DNA of 64,000 bases. It comes from Fimbriimonas sp. GTDB lineage: Bacteria; Armatimonadota; Fimbriimonadia; Fimbriimonadales; Fimbriimonadaceae. Shown here piece by piece: positions 53,246-61,248 of this stretch (the stretch's first letter is position 1; each line of letters opens with the position of its first letter). Both the position numbers and the translations under genes were made by a program. Where the stretch lies: contig JARXAE010000030.1 in NCBI GenBank assembly GCA_029866005.1, positions 1-64,000 of the forward strand, given 5' to 3'. Under the pieces are notes generated by a model, which ran no database searches, was not told where the DNA came from, and was given only the letters and a program-made list of their open reading frames with translations.

Positions 53246-54706
53246 ATGGCTCTGACCCAACGCGAAAAGATTGCCCACCTCTACCGAAGGTTTTCGTTCG
53301 GTGGAACGGTGGCGGAAATAGAGGAAGGGACCAGTGCGGGCTTAGAGGTCACGATCAAAAAGTTGATTGACTATGATACTGTGCCCCAAAATGTCACCGC
53401 TCACCCGTACGAGTTTGCGTTCAAGGAGAAGGAAGAAGCTGAGTTCGGGATCTGGCGTTTCCGTCTCTGGTGGGTCCTCCACATGGCGGCAACCAAGCGA
53501 CCCGCTCAAGAAAAGCTCTCTCTCTTTTGGCATAGCCATTTTGCGGTCAGCGATGCGAAAGTCGAACACGCCGGCCTAACGCTCGAATATCTTCAAGTCC
53601 TTCGGAAGGGTGCGAATGGCAAGTTTGGTGAGCTTCTAAAGAATGTCGCCAAGAGCCCGGCGATGATGAAATACCTCGATATGGACCGAGCATTTAAGGG
53701 TCATCCGAACGAAAACTTCGCTCGTGAAGTGATGGAGCTATTCACGATGGGAATCGGAAACTACACCGAGAAAGATGTCCAGGAACTCTCCCGCGCTCTC
53801 ACCGGCTGGGGTTACATCGATACTTTTTGGGGCGGCGGCAAGGACAACACGGAGCGATTGATGACAATCTATCGCGATAAGCGTCCGTCGGGAGCCTTCT
53901 GCTACTTCCCTGCTATGCGAGATACCGACCCTAAAACGATCCTCGGCCAAACCAAGGATTTCGATGGGGACGCCGCACTTGACATGCTCGCCACTCGCCC
54001 AGAAACCGCGAAGTACATGAGCACGAAGCTTTGGGAGTTCTATGCTTACAAAAATCCTGAGCCGGCTGTCGTGGATCGGCTGGCGGCAACTTGGACAAAG
54101 ACTGGCGGAGACATCAAGCAGGTCTTACTCGCGATTGCCCGAAGCCCAGAATTCTTTAGCGACAAGTGCGTGATGAAGCACTATAAAAGCCCGGCTGACT
54201 ATGTACTTGGAACTGTCCGCCAAATGGGTCTGGGTGACGCTATCCTCGCGATGCGCCCTAAGGACGCCAATCCAACCACCCCGATCAAGCAAGAAATCAT
54301 CGACCAGTTGGGCTACATCCAATATCACATGTTTAAGATGGGACTTGACCTCTGCTATCCCAACGATGTCAACGGTTGGAAATGGGGCGAGGAGTGGGTA
54401 TCAACTAGCATGATGACCTACCGGATGCAATACCACGGCATGATGATCTGGAACGACAAGGGCCCTTATGTTGCCGCCCGAAACACCCAGGCGCTCATGC
54501 AAGCCAAAGCTCCGAAGACGGCGATCGAGTCGAAACAACGATTCTTCGAGATTTTTGACCTCCGACTATCGCCCAGCGCGGATGCAGTGATCCAAAAGAT
54601 CTTTGAAGCTAATCCGACAAGCTATACGGACACCGGCGCGTGGGCTGGCACGTTGTACGCTTGTCTGAAGCTGCTCTCAGCTTGCCCCGACATGCACGTC
54701 TGTTGA
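53246..54706 (+). CDS. DUF1800 family protein
   Basis: 486 aa. DUF1800 signatures: an N-terminal LYRRFSFGGTVAEIEE, then RLWWVLHMAATKRPAQEKLS followed by LFWHSHFAVSD, YLDMDRAFKGHPNENFAREV followed by MELFTMGIGNYTEKDVQELS, ALTGWGYID, KLWEFYAYKNPEP and LLAIARSPEFF. The family is common in Planctomycetota and Armatimonadota, usually beside a DUF1501 gene, and its activity is not known. Here no DUF1501 neighbour is present and no signal peptide is visible at this start. A hairpin at 54713-54746 follows the stop. Confidence 0.92.
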   Translation: MALTQREKIAHLYRRFSFGGTVAEIEEGTSAGLEVTIKKLIDYDTVPQNVTAHPYEFAFKEKEEAEFGIWRFRLWWVLHMAATKRPAQEKLSLFWHSHFAVSDAKVEHAGLTLEYLQVLRKGANGKFGELLKNVAKSPAMMKYLDMDRAFKGHPNENFAREVMELFTMGIGNYTEKDVQELSRALTGWGYIDTFWGGGKDNTERLMTIYRDKRPSGAFCYFPAMRDTDPKTILGQTKDFDGDAALDMLATRPETAKYMSTKLWEFYAYKNPEPAVVDRLAATWTKTGGDIKQVLLAIARSPEFFSDKCVMKHYKSPADYVLGTVRQMGLGDAILAMRPKDANPTTPIKQEIIDQLGYIQYHMFKMGLDLCYPNDVNGWKWGEEWVSTSMMTYRMQYHGMMIWNDKGPYVAARNTQALMQAKAPKTAIESKQRFFEIFDLRLSPSADAVIQKIFEANPTSYTDTGAWAGTLYACLKLLSACPDMHVC

Positions 54707-54712
54707 TCCATG

Positions 54713-54746
54713 TTTGGTTGAACCGGAGTTTTCCGGTTCAACCAAA
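54713..54746. terminator. Perfect 15-bp hairpin between convergent genes
   Basis: TTTGGTTGAACCGGA (54713-54727), loop GTTT, then the exact complement (54732-54746). There is no long T run on either strand, but its place between two converging genes suggests a shared terminator. Confidence 0.6.
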
Positions 54747-54755
54747 CCAGCCAGG

Positions 54756-56246
54756 TCACTTCACAGGAACGATTCGAACGATCTTATCCGGACCGTTCAG
54801 GGCAACGTAGATAACGCCGTCTGGTGCGGTTGAGATATCGCGAACTCGACCCATTCCGACCACAAGACCCTCTCGCTCAACAAACTTGCCGTCCTTTGTT
54901 CGGATTCGATCCACTGAACTACCGCTCAGCCCGCCGGCAATGAGGTCGCCTTTCCAGTTAGGGAAGGCAGCACCTTTGACCACATCAAGCCCTGAAGCTC
55001 CGATCGAAGGGATCCATCGGAAGATTGGCATCTTGTACTTTTCACCAGGGGCGTTAAAGGGCACCCAGTCTGGCGAGTCGTTGTAGTTGATGCTGAACGC
55101 AACCTTGCTCCATCCGTAGTTATCACCCTTGGTGCATTCATTGAGTTCGTCTCCACCCCGTGGACCGTGCTCGGTGTCCCAAATCCGTCCGTCCAGCCCG
55201 ATCGTCAGACCTTGCGGGTTTCGGTGACCGTAGGTCCAAACCTTTTCTGCGATCACTCCCTTACCAACAAACGGATTGTCCTTTGGCACTGACCCGTCCT
55301 CGTTGAGTCGATAAACCTTTCCGTTGGGGATGTTGAGGTCTTGGGCAGTGTTTCCGCCGCCTCGCTCGCCCTGCGAGATGAAGATGTGCCCTTTGCCATC
55401 AAAGGCTAGTTTGCAACCATAGTGGACTCCAGAGCCGTTGTAGTGCTCCTGACCAACCTGGTAGATCGTTTGCTGCGAGCCCCATTGGGCGTTGTCACCG
55501 TTCCAGGACAGCTTGCCACGGACGACCTTTGTCATCGCGGCCCTTCCTCCGTCGGCCTTGGGCTCCGAGTAACTGATGTAAATCCAGCCATTAGAAGCGT
55601 ATTGCGGGTGAACTGCGACTTCCATCTGACCACCCTGGCCAAGTTCAAGGACTTGAGGAAGCCCCATGATCTCTCCTACTCGCTGTCCTCCACGGAAGAT
55701 ATTGATTCCACCAGGACGATTCGAGACCAGCATTTTGCCGTCGGGAAGCCAGTCAATTGACCAAGGCACCTTCAGGCCTTGCCCCTGCTCAACGACAGTT
55801 TCAACTTTGTAGTTGTGCAGCTTGGAGTTGAAGACATCACCAGTCTTTTTGGGCTGCCCCAGACTCCATCGCAGCGCTTTGCCTTGTAGCTCGCGAATAT
55901 GGACAACCAACCCCCAGACTTCCTGATCTGAAAGAGTCTCTCCCATCGACTCCATTCCCGTGCCGGGAACGCCGTTTCGGGTTGCGTCGAAGAATGCGCG
56001 ATCGTACTTCTGATCAAATTTCTCCGCAGTCAGAAGACTCTTAGTCCCGCCACCGCCACCTTCACCATTCTCGCCGTGGCACTTACCGCAGTAGTCGTTG
56101 TACAACTTAGTTACATTTGTCCGTCTCTGTTGGGGCCCCTTTTTGTTCGGCTCATATGCTGGAGCCGCTTTTGTGCCTCCGGCAATTGTGGTGCACCCAA
56201 CGATAAGTCCAGACGATGCTAACGCTAGTTGAAAGAGTTTTATCAT
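54756..56246 (-). CDS. Lipoprotein cytochrome c fused to PQQ-type sugar (glucose/sorbosone) dehydrogenase
   Basis: 496 aa. Lipobox SGLIVGC (Cys18). The N-terminal cytochrome c domain (about 44-125) has haem site CGKCH (53-57) and an axial Met candidate in GTGMESMGETL. The rest is the six-bladed propeller of the glucose/sorbosone dehydrogenase (GSDH) family: VPWSIDWLPDGKMLVSNRPG, LGQGGQMEVAVHPQYASNGW, HYGCKLAFDGKGHIFISQG, TYGHRNPQGLTIGLDGRIWD followed by EHGPRGGDELN, and GLVVGMGRVRDISTAPDGVI. Such enzymes oxidise aldoses outside the cytoplasm and pass electrons to the attached haem. It starts nine bases after the glycoside hydrolase gene and may be co-transcribed. Confidence 0.92.
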   Translation of the reverse strand: MIKLFQLALASSGLIVGCTTIAGGTKAAPAYEPNKKGPQQRRTNVTKLYNDYCGKCHGENGEGGGGGTKSLLTAEKFDQKYDRAFFDATRNGVPGTGMESMGETLSDQEVWGLVVHIRELQGKALRWSLGQPKKTGDVFNSKLHNYKVETVVEQGQGLKVPWSIDWLPDGKMLVSNRPGGINIFRGGQRVGEIMGLPQVLELGQGGQMEVAVHPQYASNGWIYISYSEPKADGGRAAMTKVVRGKLSWNGDNAQWGSQQTIYQVGQEHYNGSGVHYGCKLAFDGKGHIFISQGERGGGNTAQDLNIPNGKVYRLNEDGSVPKDNPFVGKGVIAEKVWTYGHRNPQGLTIGLDGRIWDTEHGPRGGDELNECTKGDNYGWSKVAFSINYNDSPDWVPFNAPGEKYKMPIFRWIPSIGASGLDVVKGAAFPNWKGDLIAGGLSGSSVDRIRTKDGKFVEREGLVVGMGRVRDISTAPDGVIYVALNGPDKIVRIVPVK

Positions 56247-56255
56247 ACGGTGGTT

Positions 56256-58175
56256 TTACCTAGCTCGACGCGTAAGGACAACCAAAACATCGGAAGTTAT
56301 GTTGTCAAATTTGATCTTGCCACCCTTAATAGTGGTGGTTGTCTTGAACTCTCGATCACCGCTCAGGTCGAGGATTTTGGTGTCGTAGGCGCCATCCTTC
56401 CATTTCGCGTTGGAGATTGTGCAACTCGCGAGCTTTCCGTTTTCGACAGATGAGAGGATTCTGATGACACTTCTGTCGCCTGCTGAGCTCATTATCGCCG
56501 AACTTACCGGCATGATCCCTGGGATATCGATACTTCGCACCCGGAACCAATCCGGACCGTTGTTTTCGATGCGCAAGGTGTGCTTTCCGGCGGGAAACTT
56601 GACGTTTACAGTCTCTGGCTTGTTTCCCGAGCCTTTCCATTCTTTTGTGAAGACTCGACTGCCATCTAGAAAGACTTCGGCCTTTGAACCACCGGCTGAG
56701 AACTCGGCGAGGTTGATTTTTACCTCCCCCGAGTTTTCGGAAGCGAACGTCAGTGACACTGGTTCTGGTTGCATCTCTCGGTGCCCAGTGCCTTGGAAGA
56801 AGCCTGACAGCTGCCCAACCTTTTCGGCATCGGCAGGGAGGTTGAACGCCATCAAGTCGCTCTTTTCCCATCCTCGCCCGGGGATTAGCTTTAGGGTTGC
56901 TCCTTTTGGCGAATCCGTTGTTATCGGTTGCCGTTTGAATGTGGAGACATTCCCAAGGCTCTTGAGAACATCGATTGAGCGCTTGAATTCACCATACATT
57001 CCAGGCTTGTTCATCTGGTCCCAGTACCAGAACTGGGCGGCACCGGAGTGCCCAGCGAAGAAGGCGCCCCAGATGCCGTCCCGTATCGCCAGTCGATCCG
57101 AATTGCCTTGATCACCCCAGCCAATTTCGCCATAAAAGAGTGGGATCTCGGCATCCGGTGCCGTACCCATGACGAGTCCAAGAACGCTCGAGGGATACCC
57201 GTGCCCCTGCTTGAAATCCATCTTCGACCAGATTGGCTGGCCGAGCTCGCTACTTGTGGTAATCAGGTGGCGATACGGATCTAGCGAGCGGATGTAGGCA
57301 CCCATGTCATCGTGCCATTTCGCTACTGTCATCCAATCGGCTCCCTTTCGAATAGCCTCGACAAACTGAACCTCGTTGAACAGCTCCCAGGCCATGATCG
57401 AAGGTGACGAGCCCCACCGAGCAATGGCGTATCGGATGAAATTTTTCTCCCGCTTGATCGCTTCTGGGTTGGTGAAAAACTCGGTTGCTGTGTTGAGGAA
57501 CCCACCATTCTTCTTGTTCCAAGGATGGTCACTCCAGTTGGGATTCACGTCGGTGCTTACTTGGCCGTGGTGGAAGAAGACGAACTGGAACTTAAGGCCC
57601 GTTGCTTCCGCACCGGCCACTGTCTCATCCAGCCGTTTGAGAACTTCTGGAGAGAACTCACCGTCTTTTGGCTTTGGAAAGCTCGTTGGCCAGTACGGAT
57701 TACGGTTATCCCAGTGGCAAGCCCAAATTCGGGTCCAGTTGAGGCCGTTCGCCTTCATCAAATCCATTTGTTCTCGGAACTTGTACTCACCGCCTCGCCA
57801 GGCAAGGTTGTGTCCAACCGGCCAGTAGGGCTGACCTTGCTTTCCGTCTGTGAGTCGGAACACTGTGCCTTGTTTGTAAACGAAACCAGTTGAAGGCTGA
57901 GTTGCGTTAACTACAATCTCGGCACCGTGCCGAGTACCGTTCCGGTAAAAGAATCCCTTGTAACTCCCAGCCTTGGGAAACAGGGGCTTCGCCTTCCAAC
58001 TCCCTGCATCGTAGTAGGCGGGGAATGAGATCGATTTGCCTTGCACAGATACATCAAAGGCAACAGAATTGAGAGTTGAATCGTATGGATTTCCCGTTAC
58101 CGGGACGCTATTCCCGACGACCAGGGCGGAGGAGTAGACAACCTGAGGTGGCGCGATATAACCGTCTATCAGCAT
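56256..58175 (-). CDS. Glycoside hydrolase with N-terminal DUF5060-like domain (GH5-like TIM barrel)
   Basis: 639 aa. A beta-sandwich (about 10-95, NPYDSTLNSVAFDVSVQGKS) resembling DUF5060 is followed by a clan GH-A barrel: GQPYWPVGHNLAWRGGEYKF, LMKANGLNWTRIWACHWDN, acid/base Glu in SIMAWELFNEVQF, and a likely nucleophile Glu in IPLFYGEIGWGDQGNSDR. A carbohydrate-binding-like beta domain (about 455-560) with KHTLRIENNGPDWFRVRSID closes it. The ATG has AGGAG five bases upstream. No signal peptide is evident, which is unusual for such an enzyme. Substrate unknown; it is surrounded by sugar-oxidising genes. Confidence 0.85.
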   Translation of the reverse strand: MLIDGYIAPPQVVYSSALVVGNSVPVTGNPYDSTLNSVAFDVSVQGKSISFPAYYDAGSWKAKPLFPKAGSYKGFFYRNGTRHGAEIVVNATQPSTGFVYKQGTVFRLTDGKQGQPYWPVGHNLAWRGGEYKFREQMDLMKANGLNWTRIWACHWDNRNPYWPTSFPKPKDGEFSPEVLKRLDETVAGAEATGLKFQFVFFHHGQVSTDVNPNWSDHPWNKKNGGFLNTATEFFTNPEAIKREKNFIRYAIARWGSSPSIMAWELFNEVQFVEAIRKGADWMTVAKWHDDMGAYIRSLDPYRHLITTSSELGQPIWSKMDFKQGHGYPSSVLGLVMGTAPDAEIPLFYGEIGWGDQGNSDRLAIRDGIWGAFFAGHSGAAQFWYWDQMNKPGMYGEFKRSIDVLKSLGNVSTFKRQPITTDSPKGATLKLIPGRGWEKSDLMAFNLPADAEKVGQLSGFFQGTGHREMQPEPVSLTFASENSGEVKINLAEFSAGGSKAEVFLDGSRVFTKEWKGSGNKPETVNVKFPAGKHTLRIENNGPDWFRVRSIDIPGIMPVSSAIMSSAGDRSVIRILSSVENGKLASCTISNAKWKDGAYDTKILDLSGDREFKTTTTIKGGKIKFDNITSDVLVVLTRRAR

Positions 58176-58199
58176 GACTACTCCTATCTTATCTCAGCT

Positions 58200-59189
58200 C
58201 TAGTGCCAAGCGGCAGGAATATCCACCCATTTATGATTCTGTGCGCCCTCGTAGATTGCCGCCATCACTACGTCACGATTGGTCGCCTCTCTTGGGGTTA
58301 CCAAGTCAGCTGGCTTGCCCTCAAGGTAATCAAGCCAGCCTGAAAATCCTGCGGGTTTGGCTGGTTCAAGCTTTTCAAAAACGTTCAGCTTTCCATCTTC
58401 GCCAGCCACTTTGAGTTCGTTGCCGAGAGTCGCATACCCCTTAGTTCCCATCACCATCAATCGGTACGGATCCGCGACATCATCCCAACCGGCCGCCATT
58501 GTTCCGATCACGCCATTCGAAAATTTGAGCATTGCTTCTCCCAACTCTTCACAGCCGTCATATCGGGCGGTTCCATTAGCGAAAGCTCCTGTGACTGATT
58601 GGATGGAACCGAACATCCAGAGCACGAGATCGAGCACGTGGGTTCCGAGGTCACCGAAGGCGCCGACTCCAGCGCGCGATTTATCCGCCATCCATCGCCA
58701 GTCGGTATCGAACCAACCGCCCAGAGCTCCGGAGTGACAGTTACTTGCTCGAATCCGGGTGATCTGACCAAAATGGTTGTCGTTAACTAGCTTCTTCAGG
58801 GTCTGCATTCCTTCGGAGCCGCGCATGAAGTAGCCAGTCGAAAACACATTTTTGTTCTCGGTTAGCATTTTTAACAGGGCCTCGGATTGCTCAGCATTGA
58901 AGCCTACAGGCTTCTCCACGAAGATCGGCTTTCCGCTTTTTGCGAGCGCAGAAACGATTTCAAGATGGTGTACGGTTTCGCTCGTGACGACGTAACCTGT
59001 GGCGTCTGCGTTTTCCGCAAGCTCGTTCAGGGATTGAACTGGTCCTTTTAGATTCTCCGCGTTCTTCTTCGCTCGCTCGGAATCGTGGTCATAGACCCCA
59101 GCGCACTGAATTCCGCGCTTCAGAACCTCTCCCGAAAACCCAGGAGTGTGAATATGGCCCACTCCCGCCCAGCCTAGATTGATACCCAT
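58200..59189 (-). CDS. Gfo/Idh/MocA family oxidoreductase
   Basis: 329 aa, NAD(P)-dependent sugar or inositol dehydrogenase-like. The Rossmann start INLGWAGVGHIHTPGF replaces the more usual GxGxxG with GVGHIH. EKPVGFNAEQSEALL carries the family EKP motif, followed by FMRGSEGMQTLKKLV, the substrate-side GALGGWFDTDWRWMADK, and GDLGTHVLDLVLWMFGSI with the conserved Asp/His. Cytoplasmic. It is 24 bases upstream of the hydrolase gene and likely in one unit with it. TAAACT lies eight bases before the ATG. Confidence 0.92.
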   Translation of the reverse strand: MGINLGWAGVGHIHTPGFSGEVLKRGIQCAGVYDHDSERAKKNAENLKGPVQSLNELAENADATGYVVTSETVHHLEIVSALAKSGKPIFVEKPVGFNAEQSEALLKMLTENKNVFSTGYFMRGSEGMQTLKKLVNDNHFGQITRIRASNCHSGALGGWFDTDWRWMADKSRAGVGAFGDLGTHVLDLVLWMFGSIQSVTGAFANGTARYDGCEELGEAMLKFSNGVIGTMAAGWDDVADPYRLMVMGTKGYATLGNELKVAGEDGKLNVFEKLEPAKPAGFSGWLDYLEGKPADLVTPREATNRDVVMAAIYEGAQNHKWVDIPAAWH

Positions 59190-59218
59190 CGCGGGGAAGT
59201 TTATCCGGTACCGACTCC

Positions 59219-59241
59219 TCTCCCATCAGCTAGATGGGAGA
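59219..59241. terminator. Nine-bp hairpin after the aminopeptidase gene
   Basis: TCTCCCATC, loop AGCTA, then GATGGGAGA, between the M29 gene stop (59254) and the oxidoreductase start (59189). It has no T run, so it is at best a weak or Rho-assisted terminator. Confidence 0.4.
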
Positions 59242-59253
59242 AGAGTGTTAAGG

Positions 59254-60372
59254 TTAGAAGTTGTCCGGATTTAATCCCTTCAGCTCATCCAGCACGAACA
59301 GCCCATCCTTCCGAATCAGCACGTCGTCAAACCAAATCTCGCCACCGCCGTACTCCGGACGTTGGATGCAGACGATGTCCCAGTGGATCGAGCTCTTGTT
59401 ACCGTTTCCTCCGGGTGGGTCGTATGCGTTGCCGGGAGTGAGGTGGAATGAGCCGGCGATTTTCTCATCGAAGAGGGTGTCCTTCATTGGCTCAAGCACG
59501 TACGGGTTAAAGCCGATTGCCCACTCGCCGAAGTAGCGCGCACCTTCGTCAGTGTCGAGAATCTCGTTGAGTTTCTCGGTGTTTGCTCCCGCAGTCGCTT
59601 CCACGATCTTTCCGTTCTCGACTCGGAAGAAGATGTCCTTGAACTCGGTTCCCTGGTACAGCGAGACGGTGTTGTATTGGACGGTGCCGTTCATCGACTC
59701 GCGAACTGGAGCGGTGAAACACTCGCCATCAGGGATGTTTGCTTCACCAGCGCAACCGACGGCGCCGATGCCCTTAATGCTAAACGAGAGATCGGTTCCC
59801 GGGCCCGTAATCCGCACTCGATCCGTGCGAGCCATTAAGTCTTCTAGTGGCTTGGTCGCGGCGGCCATCTTTGCATAGTCGAGTGTGCAAACGTCAAAGT
59901 AGAACTTTTCGAACGCTGGGGTACTCATGCTCGCTTGCTGAGCCATTCCCGGAGTTGGCCAGCGAAGTGCGACCCACTTGGTCTTCGGCACTCGGACACC
60001 AAACACAACTGGAGTCGTGTACTCCCTCTGCCACATCTTCATGATGTCGCCCGGGACGTCGGAGGTTTCCGCGTAGTTGTGCGTACCGCGCAGAGCGATG
60101 TAGGCTGTCATCTGCTCCATCTCGTACTTCTCGATAGCCGCGATTGTTCGGGCGTTGGCCTCGGTCATGCCGTGCAGGAGCTGGCGCTTGACCAGATTGC
60201 TTTCGAGTCTCACCGCAACTTTTGCGCCCCGGGATTGGGCAAGCCGGACAATTTCCGCAACTGCCTCTTCGGGGATATCGAAGGCATGGACGAGGACTGC
60301 GTCCTCGGAATTGAGCCTTGTTGAGTGGTCGCAAAGCAACTCTGCTAAGCGAGTAATGCGCGGGTCAAGCAT
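59254..60372 (-). CDS. M29 family metallo-aminopeptidase
   Basis: 372 aa, cytoplasmic, thermophilic-aminopeptidase (AmpS/AmpT/PepS) family with two metal ions. Seen: ELLCDHSTRLNSEDAVLV at the N terminus, DLSFSIKGIGAVGCAGEANI followed by PDGECFTAPVRESMNGTV (first metal Glu and substrate loop), GARYFGEWAIGFNP (second Glu region), and HLTPGNAYDPPGGNGNKSSI followed by HWD (His/Asp ligands). Slightly shorter than the usual 400-410 residues. On the minus strand TAACCT stands exactly six bases before the ATG, suggesting a leaderless transcript. Confidence 0.93.
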   Translation of the reverse strand: MLDPRITRLAELLCDHSTRLNSEDAVLVHAFDIPEEAVAEIVRLAQSRGAKVAVRLESNLVKRQLLHGMTEANARTIAAIEKYEMEQMTAYIALRGTHNYAETSDVPGDIMKMWQREYTTPVVFGVRVPKTKWVALRWPTPGMAQQASMSTPAFEKFYFDVCTLDYAKMAAATKPLEDLMARTDRVRITGPGTDLSFSIKGIGAVGCAGEANIPDGECFTAPVRESMNGTVQYNTVSLYQGTEFKDIFFRVENGKIVEATAGANTEKLNEILDTDEGARYFGEWAIGFNPYVLEPMKDTLFDEKIAGSFHLTPGNAYDPPGGNGNKSSIHWDIVCIQRPEYGGGEIWFDDVLIRKDGLFVLDELKGLNPDNF

Positions 60373-60384
60373 GGTTCTAGGTTA
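60373..60384 (-). promoter_or_regulatory. Candidate leaderless promoter of the M29 aminopeptidase gene
   Basis: Minus strand: TAACCT, then AGAACC, then ATG. No ribosome site. Confidence 0.45.
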
Positions 60385-60395
60385 CCGCGCACACA

Positions 60396-60430
60396 AAATG
60401 CCCCGGTTCCGGCTAACCAGAAACCGGGGC
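60396..60430 (-). terminator. Rho-independent terminator after the small lipoprotein gene
   Basis: The minus-strand stem GCCCCGGTT/AACCGGGGC (60422-60430 with 60400-60408) is followed by ATTTTG. It lies nine bases after the stop at 60439. Confidence 0.8.
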
Positions 60431-60438
60431 AGAAGTGG

Positions 60439-60639
60439 TTACTTCTTGTCGGCTTCCGCAGGCGCGTCAGCTGCCGGAGGGGTTGCTTCCGGGGTGGTTG
60501 TCTCTGGCTTTGTTCCCTCTGGGGTTGAAGCGGACGGAGGGGTGTTGGTGTCGGTATTGCCTTCGGCGGGCGATCCGCAGCCGGTGACGAGAGCGCCAAC
60601 CATAAGGCTAGCGGTGATTAGTAGCATGTACTTTTTCAT
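60439..60639 (-). CDS. Small Pro/Thr/Glu/Ala-rich lipoprotein (66 aa)
   Basis: The ATG at 60637-60639 has GGAG four bases upstream; a longer frame begins at 60771 but its added residues do not look coding. The signal MKKYMLLITASLMVGALVTG with lipobox VTGC (Cys21) is followed by about 45 residues of Pro, Thr, Glu, Ala and Ser ending APAEADKK. It has no globular domain. It could be a surface spacer or a small periplasmic anchor. A good terminator follows it. Confidence 0.75.
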   Translation of the reverse strand: MKKYMLLITASLMVGALVTGCGSPAEGNTDTNTPPSASTPEGTKPETTTPEATPPAADAPAEADKK

Positions 60640-60733
60640 GTTTCTCCTGGATTTTCTTTGTTTGGAACTGGGGCTCTTGAACCCAGTACCAGGAGTAACA
60701 ACGGTCCCGACCCACAAAGGGTTTCCGTTATTT

Positions 60734-61240
60734 TTAGCCGCCACCAAATCCGCTGAACATGTCAAGCGCACTTACATCTACGCGAACATCTGAAATCCGC
60801 CACGCCTTCTTCGGGAACACCAGATACTCATAGCTATCCTCGCGCTTCAGAGTGATGGTGACATTTTTGAGCTCGACACTTTGGTTCATTCCGAGCATGC
60901 TGACCGACATTGTCGCGGGAGTTTCGATGCGGGCCTCGTCACCAAAGACTTGGGGTTCAAGCGACTTAAACTCGACATCAGGTTTGAGCCGCTTAATGTA
61001 GTCCGCTATTTGGCTTTTCGCACCAGGAGTACCCTCTCCATTCACAGTGAGGCTCGCACTGAGCTTTTCCAAAACTCCTCCCGGGCGACCTTCTTTGCTC
61101 GCCTTAAGACCGTCCTTCACAGCTTCGACGATCAGAGTTTTGTCGTCAACTTTTGTAAGAAGTCCTAAAGCGATCTTAACGCCAACCAGTGCAGCAACGA
61201 CGCCGCAAGTCACCGCAATAATCTTTCCGCCCCGAGCCAT
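60734..61240 (-). CDS. Membrane-anchored unknown protein (possible NTF2/SnoaL-like domain)
   Basis: 168 aa. One N-terminal membrane helix (IIAVTCGVVAALVGVKIALG, about 7-26) with a basic start. The remainder has two helices followed by strands (TLIVEAVKDGLKASKEGRPG, VLEKLSASLTVNGEG, ARIETPATMSVSML, VTITLKRED, AWRISDVRVDVSAL). This order (helical N part with a conserved-looking Leu pattern, then curved beta sheet ending W-R-I-x-x-V) recalls NTF2/SnoaL-like folds. That is a guess from pattern. It ends GFGGG. It follows ribF by eight bases. Confidence 0.65.
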   Translation of the reverse strand: MARGGKIIAVTCGVVAALVGVKIALGLLTKVDDKTLIVEAVKDGLKASKEGRPGGVLEKLSASLTVNGEGTPGAKSQIADYIKRLKPDVEFKSLEPQVFGDEARIETPATMSVSMLGMNQSVELKNVTITLKREDSYEYLVFPKKAWRISDVRVDVSALDMFSGFGGG

Positions 61241-61248
61241 GACTTAGG

